Origin: Diplosphaera chodatii | Lineage: Eukaryota > Chlorophyta > Trebouxiophyceae > Prasiolales > Stichococcaceae | Reading direction: 5' to 3' | NCBI GenBank assembly: GCA_032358165.1 | Contig: JAALGY010000053.1 | Span: forward strand, 1,364,001-1,428,000 | DNA: 64,000 nt | Shown here: positions 25,084 through 36,526 of the stretch, piece by piece | Numbering within the stretch: position 1 is the stretch's first letter | How the letters are laid out: every line of letters starts with the position of its first letter | The notes under the pieces: model-generated | What the model was told of the DNA's origin: nothing | Databases searched by the model: none | Seen by the model: only the letters and a program-made list of their open reading frames with translations | Made by a program: the position numbers and the translations under genes

Positions 25084-28000
25084 TCAGCAGCCCAGCGCTG
25101 CGGCTGCGCGGGCTACTTCGTGCGACTCGATGTCGTTGACGAAGGCGGCATTGCCGATGCCATCCATGAGCGGCATGCGCTGCAAGCCGTCACGTGCCTT
25201 CGTCGTGTCCTTCAAGCCCTGCAGGCGAGAGCGGGATAGATCAGGAAACATGCATGCACATTCATCAAGCTTCTGCCGACTGGCTGCTTGAGTAAGGGTT
25301 TGTTGCCATGCATGGCCACAAAGCATATCAAGCAGGCAAGTGATGGTGTCTGTTGCAAGGGACGAGGGGCAGGGACAAACAAGGAAAGCAGTCAATCGGG
25401 CAGCTGCGCACGCACCTTCATGTACAGCTTTGTGTTGCAGACCTCGTGCTTCATGGGCAGCTGCAGCGCGCGCATCACCCTGAAGACACGGTCCCGCTGT
25501 GCCGGGCTGATCAGCCCCCGGTTGCAGGAGATCTGCAGCGGCAGATCGCAAACACCATCAGCATGTACCACGAGTCAGACAGGTCAAGTGCAGCTCCTCC
25601 TGGCTATCTACAGGTATTCACACACAAGCAATCAAGCAGACGGTGTCGGGTACGCACCTCTGTGGTCAGTGCCATGTCGATGTTGACAGCCTCGCCATGC
25701 AGCAGCTCGTTGCCTGATGCCAGCGCTGCCATCTCGATCTGTGCACAAGATGGGACATGCATGAGGAACGCTGCCCATTGAAGCGCATTGCTGACGGCCA
25801 GGCATTTCACACATGAGCCACCATCATCATAAAGGGTGACGTGCAGCCATCAACAGTAGGATGCAGTTGTGACCGCCTACAGATGCTGCGGGACACACGC
25901 TCCCGTGTATGCGCACCTCGGGCGAGAAGGTGTGGCCGTAGTCGACCAGGCGGCACAGGATGTGCTCCCACAGGTTGTACTCCAGCTCCTCCAGCATGCC
26001 CTGCACCGACCGCCGCATTGCCTGCCCCGCGATCGGGCCCTGCAGGACATGACAAGTTTAGCTAATGAACTAAACGCACGTGACTCTGAGTCCTGCTGCC
26101 GCCCGAGACTCCCCCACGATATTCCGATGCAGTTTTGCTATTGGTCTTCGCAATGACAATGCCGCCTCACAGATGATTGCGTCGTTCTTCAGGACATTTG
26201 GCAGCATACACAGCCTGGTGCTTGGGCACGCACCTGGAACTTGCTGACCATCATGTCCTCGGCGTGCTCCTCCAGCAGGTGGAACAGCTCCTCGTCCTTG
26301 ATGCACGCCATCTTCAGCATCTCGGCGGCGCCGTTGCTGATGTTGCGCTGGTCCAGCGACCGCAGGAAGGACCTGGGCACGAGCACAGGGGGTGTCAGGC
26401 ACTCATTACCCTCCGCGTGAGATGGCGGCACAAATGTGCGGCTGCAGTGTGCATTACCAGCACCATACTGAGGTGTGTAAGGCAGGCGAGTGATGGGCAG
26501 TGAGCTGCCGCTGGAGCACCTATCAAGGAACACAGCCAGCGGCGGGCAGTATGTGCCCAGCTTGTTCTTCTTGTCCTGGAAGTTCACTGCGGTCTTGATG
26601 CCAACTGACGCATCGATGGCTGCCATCAGGGTCGTTGGCACCTGCAGCAGAGGACAGCTCCACGATGGGAGGACACGCAGTGATGCTATCTGGCTGGTTC
26701 AACTGCGCCACTATTGACTGGCCACTGCTGATCGGACACAATCACTGCTGAGTGTGTCCGAGTGAGACTTGGTGAGCAGCATGGGTCAATCAGCAGCACC
26801 TTGATGACTGGTGTGTTACGGCGGTACAGGTTGGCCGACAGGCCAGCGACGTCCAGGCACACACCGCCGCCAATGGCGATGATGGGCTCCTTCCGCCTGT
26901 GCCATGCAAATCATGAGGGTCAGTCGTCAGCTCAGGCACATTGAGAAACGCCCAAGACAATCAAATCAGCTGCCAGAATGGCGCAAAGTCTTGATGGCCA
27001 CTGTGTACCGAACCTGTTGAGGCCGAACTTCTCCAGAGCAGCTGCCACCTCGAAGACAAGCTCAAAGCTCTTGTTGGCCTCGTTCGTTGGCAGCGCCAGG
27101 ATCTCGTACTCAAAGTCGTGGTGCGTGAAGTACTGCACAGGATATGGTGGATGGGCATGGTCACTCCGTGTCACATACCACCAGGCCTGCTGATAGGTAC
27201 TACACGGGGATGTCGGTCAGCGAAGAAGGAGCCACATGCACCACACACCTGCTCGACCTTCTCGCCATACAGCCGGTACACATTGTCGTCCATGATGATG
27301 AAGCGCCGCTGGCCGACCTCCTGCGACGGCTGCGCTGCCAGCTGACTGGGGAAGGATCCAGGCACCACCCCCCGCAGCAGACTCTGTGTGCAGCGCGTGT
27401 ATGTCAGCCATGGCGTCAATGCGGGCGCAAATGCACATTGCACACACGCAGCATTCTTGCAAGTATGCAACGATCATCGTCCTCACTTAGGAGCGCCAGT
27501 GCGACAGATTAAGAAGCTCCGACGAAACAATGACATCAACTGGCTGCTGACCTGGTTGTCGAGGTCCAGCAGGCCGACGACCTCGTTGATTGTGTAGCTG
27601 ACGGGCTGCGCCGCCACCACCTGGAAGGAGCCCTGTCCATGCCACAAGGGACGTCAGGCCACAGAGCTGCCACTGGGCACACGTCACAGGGCTGCACAGA
27701 CGAGCCGACGTAGACATTGAGGGTTGTGACCGCCGACTTGGGCAATTGCCCCCATGTGAGCACTAGAGGCAAAAGCCACTCGGATACTTTTGGGCTGCTC
27801 CAAGCAATCGAAGATGTGAGGTGCAGCTGGTTGGTGTGGCATTAGGAGCTTGGGAGCGCACCGTCTGCAGGCCGCTGATGCCGCCGGCGGTGAGTCCGTT
27901 CAGGCCAGGCGTGTTCATGAGCCCCTCAACGGGCTTCGGGACGAACGCCGGGTCTGCCACCGTCGAAGGAGGAAACTTCACGGCCCGCTCCGGCGCCGCG

Positions 28001-28104
28001 ATGGCTGGCGCCTCCACACCCTTCGGCGGTGAATGCTTCACAGCAGTGGAACTGCCCAACCCGGCACCCCCAGCGGGCCCCGGAGCCCTGCATGCGGGTG
28101 GCAT
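25084..28104 (-). CDS. Sedoheptulose 7-phosphate cyclase, EEVS/DDGS family (MysA type)
   Basis: Twelve exons: 28104-27862, 27736-27683, 27632-27552, 27383-27249, 27132-27014, 26896-26800, 26641-26520, 26372-26234, 26039-25917, 25738-25658, 25532-25416, 25218-25084; 481 residues. A Pro/Ala-rich leader of about 80 residues precedes the dehydroquinate-synthase fold. Motifs: EPIIAIGGGVCLDVAGL (NAD binding), VPTTLMAAIDASVGIKTAVN, NISNGAAEMLKMACIKD, GMLEELEYNLWE, VDYGHTFSP with metal-ligand His near 366, LLHGEAVNIDMALTTE with metal-ligand His near 385, RDGLQRMPL and FVNDIE. The VDYGHTFSP and RDGLQR elements separate it from shikimate-pathway dehydroquinate synthase and place it with cyclases of sedoheptulose 7-phosphate. 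These make 2-epi-5-epi-valiolone (EEVS) or desmethyl-4-deoxygadusol (DDGS). The exact product is open. It is divergent from the methyltransferase at 29188. Confidence 0.93.
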
Positions 28105-29187
28105 GAGCAACACATCACGGCCTGATCAGGACGTCTTGCAGGTGCACTGCACTTCGGCAGCAGCAGGACAACGTGAAAGGGCAACATAGGTGTGTGGAAA
28201 ACCAAAGAAGACACTGCATGCACAAGTGGATAGGTCCGCCGGCGGGTGTCGTGCCACCGGCCCGGATGGGCCACGTCAATTATCCGGCATGCGCCGCGAG
28301 ATATGCCCAGGAATGGGCGCTGAAAAGCTCATGGAAGACTTGTGAGACCACGATCCGACGAACAGGCACAGTGGCGGGGCGCGGCGCCGCACCTGGCGGG
28401 TGTGGCGGACTGCTGCGGCCTGCCGGGTGTGCGTGTTGCAGAAGATGCCACATCCCGAGTTCCGGCGCTGGCGTAACAGTGCAGAACGCCTCGAAGCGCC
28501 ATCGTGATCCTGGATCGACTGCGAGTGCAGCCGCTCGGGGCCGCCTCGTTTGTTGCGGTGTGATGCAACAATCGCTCTCGCTGACGTCGAAAGTCCCGAA
28601 AGCCGAGTCTGGATGCAGCTGGAGCGGAAATGTATCTGGATTGGCTGTGCGATCACTCAGATAGTCACAGAGCGGCTAAGTGCTCGGAGCGACGGCGACT
28701 ATGCGGTCCGACGGCGGCCGGCAGGTTGTAGGAGGACGAATCTACTGGCAGCAGGCACGAAGCTGGCAAGCTCCCAGCACGTGTGACACTCTGCCACGTC
28801 TGTGGCTGACTACTGTGTACAACTGATCTCCTGTGCATGCTTTGGTGCATGTTTGTCATTGAAACCAAAGTGCCAACATACGTGGTGGTGGCACGCCTAC
28901 TGCGGTGTCCGGAGCTGTCCCAGACGAGGTGCAGCATCAAATGCCGATATTCTGCTGGTGCACTGAGTTGGATCCATTCGCAATCGCCGCCGGAGTGGCA
29001 CAACTGTTGTAAGCCTGTCTCATGTGATCATGCTGCGTTTGTTCGATGCCATCATCACCGCCGTTTCAAGCGATATGGCAGCTGCAGTACCAAGCATTGG
29101 CGGCTGCAGCCGCATCCCACATGCACACCGTGATTGATCTCATGTCATGTCATGTACGCAGCTGAGGAGTCGTGGCCATACATCGCA
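28105..29187. promoter_or_regulatory. Shared divergent promoter region, cyclase / O-methyltransferase
   Basis: 1083 nt between two start codons that point away from each other. Open frames inside (for example plus 28173-28664) match nothing known. A head-to-head arrangement is often used to co-express pathway partners; co-regulation here is inference, and I see no named element. Confidence 0.45.
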
Positions 29188-30786
29188 ATGGTGGCTGCCC
29201 AAGCAGCCAACGGATCGGCTCAAAACGGGGCTGCTGCGCCCGACGTCAATGCCGCCGGCCAGCCGGACACGCCGGTGGAGGTCGTCACAGCGCTGCTGGG
29301 CAAGGCGCTGGAGTCGGGCGACCACGGCTCCATGAGGCAGCTGGTGCAGCAGGCGCATGCAGTCCTCGCGGGCCTGGATCCGTACCTGGACAGCATCTCC
29401 ACGCCGCCGTCAGAGGTGCGCCGTGTGTCCAGATCAGGCCTGGCTGATGGATCTCTTGCCGTGTGCTAGTGTTTGTGGTGTTCACCTGCGCGCAGCCGCA
29501 CATACACACCCGCACGCCGCACAGTTGTGCACGTCCTGATGTGTGCAGGTGTGCCAGGAGCTCATCGGCGCATCGCTGTCGCACAACTGGCCGGACGCCC
29601 ACCAGCAGGTGATGCGAACCCCATGGTCCGGGCCCCTCCCCAGCTGTCGCTGTGGTATCGCTGGATCCGAAGCAGCACAGACGGCAAGAACGATGGAGTC
29701 ATCACCCGTGGCTGGCGACCGCGCAGGGCAAGACGCAGTTCCTGCAGAAGGCGGAGTGCTGCGCGGGGGCGCTGGAGGGCCGCTTCATCGCCACCCTGTG
29801 CCGGCTCACGGGCGCCAAGACGGTGCTGGAGGTGGGCATGTTCACGGGCACCACCACGCTGGCGGTGGCGCAGGCGCTGCCCGACGACGGCAAGGTGGGG
29901 TTGCACGGAAGCACGCGGCAGCTGCTGGCGTCTCAACACGCTGTCCACTGCAGTCATGTGTCGTCTCTGTGCTGAGATTGCCGTGGCAGTGGGTGCTGAA
30001 GCAGCTGCCATGGGTGCAGGTGTATGCTCTTGAGATTGAGCAGTACATGAAGGACTTTGCGCAGCCGGTGTTTGAGCAGGCGGGAGTTGACCACAAGGTG
30101 ACCTTGCACCCCCATTGCTGCTGGCTGCCCTCCCGGTACTGATCCGGTTGACAACGCAACCTGCAACACACTGTGCAAAGCAAAAGCAGGCTGCGATCAT
30201 GTGGCAAGCGTTTTGCAGGTAGCCGTGATCGTGGGGCCAGCCAATGAGGGCATTCAGCAGCTGGCCAAGCAGGGCGTGCGCTTTGACCTGGCTTTCCTGG
30301 ACGCAGACAAGGGCGGCTACCTCGGCTACTACAACCAGGTGGCTGCTTAGCCTGTCGGCAAGTGTAGCATATAATCGTGTTGCGCAGCCAGCTGGACTGG
30401 GTATCTGGGCACTCCTTAGACGACTGCAGTGGGTGCGTGCTGGACTGACGGGTTCGGATCTGCCATGCAGCTCATGGACAACAACCTCATTGTGCCAGGC
30501 GGCGCCATTGTGGCAGACAACACTCTCATGAAGGTGCAGCCGTCATCCCTCTGTACCTGCAATACATGCCAGTTCATCAAGCAGCTGGTGCGCCACGTGA
30601 GAGGGGCCACCGCAGCAACTGCTGACAGTGCTGCTGCATATGCTCCAGGGCCGGCCATACACAGACCAGAAGGACGAGCTGGGCACAGAGATCCGGAAGT
30701 TCAATGAGGCCATCCGGAACGACGACAGGGTGGAGGTCATCGCCACGCCCTTCCGCGACGGCGTCAGCATCATCATGCGCAAGTAG
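29188..30786 (+). CDS. O-methyltransferase of MysB type (class I, CCoAOMT-like fold)
   Basis: Seven exons: 29188-29415, 29549-29608, 29727-29894, 30020-30097, 30219-30338, 30471-30533, 30649-30786; 284 residues. In-frame ATG 29152 is an alternative start, 12 codons upstream. The segment LAGLDPYLDSISTPPSE, then VCQELIGASLSHNW, matches the helical N-terminus I know from cyanobacterial MysB rather than plant CCoAOMTs. The SAM site is TVLEVGMFTGTTTLAVA (about 128-144); FLDADKGGYLGYY carries the metal/SAM acidic residues, and IVADNTLMKGRPY and PFRDGVSIIMRK close the fold. MysB methylates demethyl-4-deoxygadusol to 4-deoxygadusol with SAM. Length equals the family norm. Its neighbours, a cyclase upstream and an ATP-grasp ligase downstream, fit that role. 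Confidence 0.9.
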
Positions 30787-30981
30787 GGCACGCCGCATGT
30801 CATGGGCTGCATGCACGTAGGGGAGCAGTGCTGCTCAGAGCAGTTTGACAGCAACTTTCTGTCCATGTATTGCTGCTGATGGCATGCGATGTGCCTGCCA
30901 ATGCCGGCCGCTTGATGCGGTCATAGCCATGACAACTGCATTGATCTGCTGCTCTGCAATGCACGGACTGATGGCAAGCCG

Positions 30982-32493
30982 ATGCGTCACTCCTGCAGGC
31001 AGATGCAGCAGGGTGACCCAGTGAACACAGGGCTGGGTGGCAACAACATCCTGCAGCGATTCAAGCTCAACGGGCAGACGGCTCTCATCACAGGTGCTGC
31101 TTGCGCCCGACCTGAACTTCTTGTTGTGACTGACCTGGAGTCTTGCTGTTGCCTGCCGTCGTGCACCGCCTGTGCTGACGAGGGGCTGGGAATGCCGCAG
31201 GTGCTGGGCAGGGCATTGGCCGTGCGTTTGCGCACGCATTGGGGGAGGCAGGCGCTGCCGTCGCAGTGGTCGACATCAACGGCGAAAAGGCTGAGGAGGT
31301 GGGGGCACTGTCTAGCTGTGTACTTGCAAGCTCGACAGGTATCAGCATCGTGTTGTCAGACTTCTATTGGTACCAGTGGAGAGCTTGCGAACTGCAGGTG
31401 CGAGGGGAGCTGGCTGCAAAGGGCATCCGCTCCATCGCGATCTCCAGCGACATCACCAAAGCAGACGCCTGCAAAAGGTGCACCGGCTGGCGGACGCAGC
31501 CGCAGCATTCTGCTCGCACACTGTGCTTGCAAATGTCCACGCATGATGGCACGATATGAGATGTGCGACATCCGCCTCCGTTTGCAGCATGGTGGAGCGG
31601 GTGGTGAGCGAGCTGGGCGGCCTGGACATCGCGATCAACAATGCGGGCGTGAACCGCAACCACGCGGCAGAAGAGTGCTCCGAGGAGGACTGGGACCTGA
31701 CCTTCAACCTCAACACGCGCGCGGTGTTCCTGTGCTGCCAGGCTGAGGGCAACCACATGCTGAAGCAGGGTGCGCCCCGACATTGCAGTCAGCTCTGTCT
31801 GGGCTAGTTCTGGCGTCATTGTGACATGCCAATTCCCCGGGCAGAAGCGCGTGTTATTGATATGAGGCATGCTGGCATGCTGCTGAACAGCGCACGTTGC
31901 TGTCACCGCAGGCCATGGCAAGATCATCAACACAGCCAGCATGGCCAGCCTGCTGGTGCCGCACCCCCAGAAGCAGATCGCTTACAACGCCTCGAAGTCA
32001 GCAGTTGTGAAGATGACGCAGACATTAGGTAAACATGCACATATGGTTGCTTGACCTACACATGCGACATGTTGATTGGCGTCAGTCTGGACAGGTTGAA
32101 GTGCGCTGAGCCGATACTCTGCCGCATGCAGGATGTGAATGGGCAGACAGAGGTGTGCGCGTGAACTGCATCTCGCCTGGTATCGTCAACACAGAGCTCA
32201 TCCAGGTGTGGTGATGCCTCGCCGCTCTGCAGGCTTGTCCTCACATCTCCCAGCCACTGGACATGCTGCGAACGCGCTGTGAACGCGTGATGGTGACTTG
32301 TGTCCTGTTGCTGATGCAGAAGTCGAAGGACCTGCAGCCGCTGGTGTCCGAGTGGATCGACCACCAGATACCCGCAAAGAAGCTTGCAGAGGTCACAGAC
32401 CTGCAGACCGCCATCGTCTTCATGGCGTCAGCAGCATCAGACTACATGGTCGGACACAATCTGGTGCTGGAGGGTGGTCAAAGCCTTTGGTAG
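30982..32493 (+). CDS. Short-chain dehydrogenase/reductase (SDR) next to the MysB-type gene
   Basis: Seven exons: 30982-31093, 31201-31298, 31398-31477, 31588-31769, 31912-32028, 32132-32205, 32320-32493; 278 residues. Classical SDR: cofactor motif TGAGQGIGRA, acidic VVDINGEK at the end of strand 2 (suggesting NAD(H), or an NADP-tolerant form), INNAG, catalytic Ser region NTASMAS, YNASKS for the Tyr-x3-Lys pair, then ISPGIVNTEL. The C-terminal MVGHNLVLEGGQSLW is typical of the polyol/sorbose-reductase-like group. The substrate is unknown. It starts 195 nt after the methyltransferase on the same strand, so a role in the same pathway, such as oxidising or reducing a cyclitol, is plausible but unproven. 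Confidence 0.9.
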
Positions 32494-32710
32494 CATGGTA
32501 AAGAGTGGTGTTAGTCATTACAGCCAGCTTACAGTGTAGGTGTCTAGAGTGTGAAACAACTTGACAGGAAGTGCATTCCCACGCTCAAGATTGTGGAATT
32601 ACTATTATTGTCAAGATTGTCAAAATCCGTGCATATGTACATGCACCGGTTCAATCTGCCAGCTATGCTATGGGCATGTCTATGTGACATGCCCGACTGC
32701 CAGGCATGCA

Positions 32711-35700
32711 TCAGTCACCGCCCAGCTCGACGACTTTGCCACTGCAGAGGTCGATCTTGATCCAGGGCTTGCCGCTGGCCACGATGCGCGTCAGCTGCAC
32801 AGGGATCTGCAGGAAGTGCAGCACAAAGAAGGGCAGCGGGTCTGCCTCATCTGCCACTGCGTCTGTCCCGTTGAAGATTGTGGCCAGCCGCTTTGCAGTG
32901 CTCTGATAAAGTGCTCCAACGCTACGAGCCTGCAGATATACATCAAATGTCCACATCATTTGTGCTCCATGACAGATGGCATACACACATGCAGCATGTG
33001 AGCAGCTCGTGTGTCGGGACCCCTCACCAGTCAATCTCACCTTTAAAATGTCGCTGAACAGCAGGCCTCCGAGCTCATTATATACCCAGTGCACTGGACG
33101 TGCTGTCGGCAGCGGCTGCAGCGGCGCTACACAGGCATCAATGACAGCCTGCAGCAGGCAATCACGATGGTCAAGTTCACATGCTTTGCTGGGCCAGATG
33201 TGATATCAGCACGCCACAACGCTGCATGTTCATGTTGCTTTCAGGAGCAGGTGCAACCTGAGGCTTGAAGAAGGCCACCGGCAACCGCTCATCGTTGTAG
33301 AAGGCGAGCAGGTTGGTGCTGGTCCGAGGGTTACCTATATGACAGCGCAACTACTCCTTCCTCGACTGATTGACAATAACAGCACTGAGAGTAACCAAAG
33401 CCCATGCAACACACACAGCTGCGGGGATGCCTCAAACTTCGCTGGCACCAGAGACGTCACTGATCTGACACATGACAGCTGAGCGCTCTTTACAGGACTC
33501 ACATTCGATGCAGTACAGGACGTTGTCAGCCTCGTTCAGCATGAAGTCGAAGCAGACCTGTCCTGACATGGGGTGCGCCGTGCAGCACTTCTGCACCCAC
33601 TTCAAGATCTGCAGACGTAAAGCAAAAGCACAACACCTCACAGAGTGCCTGAGATCAGCAGTGCTTCAGATGCCACCCAGATTTGCCACAAGAGATAACA
33701 AGACTCACCTCTGGGCTGCCAACGTGCGCGTAGTTGAGGCAGGATAGCTCCGCCACATTATCAGCATGTGCGATAACGTTGCCTTCGTGCACAATGGAGT
33801 ACGATGCGTACTCTGGCCCCCGAATGAAATGCTGCAGCAGCCACGGCTGGGTATCCGAGATCTGGAGCCCAGCGATGTATCGCTCCAACACCTGCAGGTG
33901 ATGTTGACGTTTCAGCAATACCTTCAGACTGAACAAAGGGTCTTCTGCTGGGTATGCCCATCATACTGATCGTCCGTCATTGTTTTGTTCCTGGTCTGTT
34001 TACACAACTGCAGTTCTATGCATATGGGCTCTGCTCAGAAGTGATGCACATGCATGCACCATGCAAACATTTCCTGCAACATCTGGATCAGAACTGTGAC
34101 AGACAGCCAGATACAAGAGCGGTGTCTGAGGTGGCATGTGAACATCCACACCAGCTTTTTAGCTGCAGTCACTGAGGCGCCTTTGATTCAGGTTGCATGC
34201 AAGGAGCACCTTCTGGTCGCATGGCAGCGTGAACAGGTCAGCGCGTGCAATTGCCTGGTAGCCAACGCTCTTCAGCAGGTATGTCTTGCCCTTAAACACC
34301 TCCGGCCTGCACATCCCAGAAACCACATCATGACTAAAGTTGGAACCGTCTTCCTGGGTAGTGCCTCATTCGTGCACACTTCATCCCATATAGCAGCTGC
34401 TGCAATGCAGTCGTGCCAGAGCAGGAGGTCACTTTTGGTTCAGCTCCAGCAACTCGGCCTTGGAGGTGATTGGGAACACGTGTGGTGAGGAGAGCCCATG
34501 CTTCTCGCAAAACTGTTGGAATTTGATCTTGTCATTCAGAAATGCCACCTGCAGCAGCTTGGAGCAGATTGTTGGGTTACAAGGAACAGGTGCAAATTGC
34601 AATGAGGTGCAACTGCAACGATACACATCGGCACAAATGAACGTGAAACAGCTGCTTCAAGAGCCCAATGCCTCAGCACATCGACACACGCACGTCTCCG
34701 GCATTGAGGGTGCAGTTGTGGCACCCTGGCGGCATCAGCTCAGCGGCCAGTGCCTCGTACACGCTGTACTGGGCAATGGACACTGGCACAAACAGCGACA
34801 CGTGCTCCCGGGCGCCAATCCTTGCCATAGCCTGCATGGACCCAGGCAGGATTGGGCAGTGGGTTATCTTCAGGCCCCGTACACGTGCTGGTTCCTGAGG
34901 TGACATCGGCGGTAAGCATGCGCTAGAACTAAGGCATGATACCTTCAGGTAGTCCAGGGGCTTTTCGTTGGGGCTTGGCACACTGTAGAACTTTGCCACA
35001 CTGTTTGAGAAGCGGGTGCAGCTGGACCAGTTCCTGCGTGTGGGCACGCTGCAGGCTGTGAGCTGTCTCGAGCCACACAAACACTTTTGGCTGTAGCTCT
35101 GCAGTCAAGTGTGCAGCATACACTGCAGGTATTTGTTTGCAGGAAGCTGTTGAGCTGACGCACTTGCTGCTGTCTACCAGGACCACGCGCCAGCCTGCAC
35201 GGTGCAGATGCCTGGACACATGCAGCGCCTTGGTCTTGTTGCCCCCTGCACGGGCACGTACCAGCGTCAAAACCCCCGCATGTGCCACGCCGCTTGCGCC
35301 TGGAAACTGGTCTGTGCTGCCTTGCCAAGCAGATATGCCGAGCGACGCTGCAGATGCTGCCAGCGCACCACTGACGATTGCCGTGCCGCGAGCCTTGCTG
35401 CCCTGGCCATCCATGGTTGCCTGCTTGATGCTGCTGTTGCCATTTGCCGCCGATCTCGGCACAAACAGCCACGAGAGCAGTGCGCGAGCTGCCGCCGCAG
35501 CCAGAGTCGCCGGCAGCACGACGTAATACAATAGACCCAGCAGCGCAAGTGCCTTGATCCGCGAGACCAGCTTTGTGCTTGCAGACCAGGCAGTGCTCTG
35601 CTGGCTGAGCGGCGGCTTATTGCGGATCGGATAGTCCTGTTTGAGTGCTTCTAGCACATCCTGCAAAGCGTTACATGTTGTGTGAGCCAGCAGCAGCAGT

Positions 35701-35938
35701 GGTAGGCATGACAGCAGTGCATGTCAGCAGGCGCAGCATGTGGAGGGTGCTGGGGTGTCAACCATGTTGAGCATGTGCTTGCATCAGATCATCGTCATGT
35801 TCGAGCGATGCCTATCATAGCACCTACAGAAGCACTCGCCTCGTTGTCGGCTGCGGGAACCAGCGCCACAATGCTCTCGATCAGGCGTGCATCGGCCACC
35901 GCCGCATCGCCGCTGGGCTCGCCATTCAGGGCGTCCAT
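32711..35938 (-). CDS. Membrane-anchored ATP-grasp ligase of MysC type (mycosporine-glycine synthase-like)
   Basis: Eleven exons: 35938-35828, 35660-35164, 35033-34943, 34894-34694, 34548-34433, 34306-34210, 33891-33709, 33608-33503, 33334-33258, 33148-33041, 32929-32711; about 601 residues. Exon 1 may end at 35840 with a GC donor instead. A hydrophobic span (ALALLGLLYYVVLPATLA, about 73-95) lies before the fold, as in MysC. Then follow KALHVSRHLHRAGWRVVLVD, RFSNSVAKFYSVPSP, FLNDKIKFQQFCEKHGLSSP, KTYLLKSVGYQ, QPWLLQHFIRGPEYASY and IECNPRTSTN; the last contains the ATP/Mg ligands. The end, PWIKIDLCSGKVVELGGD, matches the MysC C-terminus. MysC joins glycine to 4-deoxygadusol using ATP. Which amino acid is used here is not visible. 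Confidence 0.9.
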
Positions 35939-36526
35939 GGCGTGCCAGTGATGCTGTTAATCACCTCGTTGCCACTGGCTGGACAGATTCTGACTCTAAA
36001 GTGCGGCCTGACAGCCCTTTCTGGCGGCAGGCTGAAACTACCAAGCACACAATGACATGCAGGGATCCCGTGTCTCAAGATATCTACACAAAGTCAATGT
36101 CGGATCACCCACTATCACCACGCAACAATCGATCCTATGACCTGCAAGAGACCTGTCATAATTCCGACACAAGCTGTTGGGTGCTGGGAGGACCAGTGAT
36201 GTACTTGCTTCGCGTCAGCATCGAGCGGCACGTGCGGGGTGTGCGCCCTGTGGAGAAGCTGCATGCTTCAATGCAACTTCGGATACCGTGGCAGCGCCGC
36301 CAGCACAGGGGTGTCTTCAAGCGGGCGTGGCATGCATGATTGTTGACAGGCGTGCGACACCGTCACCGAACCAGCAGTGTTGTTGATAGTGCTCGAGATG
36401 ATGCATGATTCCGCACCAGCGGAGCGTGAGGCAAGCCAATGGCATGGGCACAGGAGACCCTACTGACCAGAGGAATAGAGAGTGCAACAGTTATAAGCAA
36501 ACCAAGCAGTTCAGCTGCAGTCGTCT
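35939..36526. other. Intergenic, upstream of the MysC-type gene
   Basis: 588 nt between the SDR-2 stop and the ligase start, both minus strand; it should hold the ligase promoter. No coding signal seen. Confidence 0.4.

Noticed and set aside
25084..28104. Shikimate-pathway 3-dehydroquinate synthase
   Set aside because: Same fold, but VDYGHTFSP, HGEAVNIDMALTT and RDGLQR fit sedoheptulose 7-phosphate cyclases; true plastid DHQS would lack the RDGLQR/FVNDI ending.
29188..30786. Plant caffeoyl-CoA O-methyltransferase
   Set aside because: The catalytic fold is shared, but the N-terminal LDPYLDSISTP segment and neighbours fit MysB better.
25084..35938. Recent bacterial transfer or contamination
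   Set aside because: All four genes have 7-12 exons with the same donor and acceptor style as the housekeeping genes around them; an old transfer remains possible.
32711..35938. Carbamoyl-phosphate or biotin-carboxylase type ATP-grasp enzyme
   Set aside because: No biotin, carbamoyl or glutaminase domain; the N-terminal membrane span and VELGGD end match MysC.
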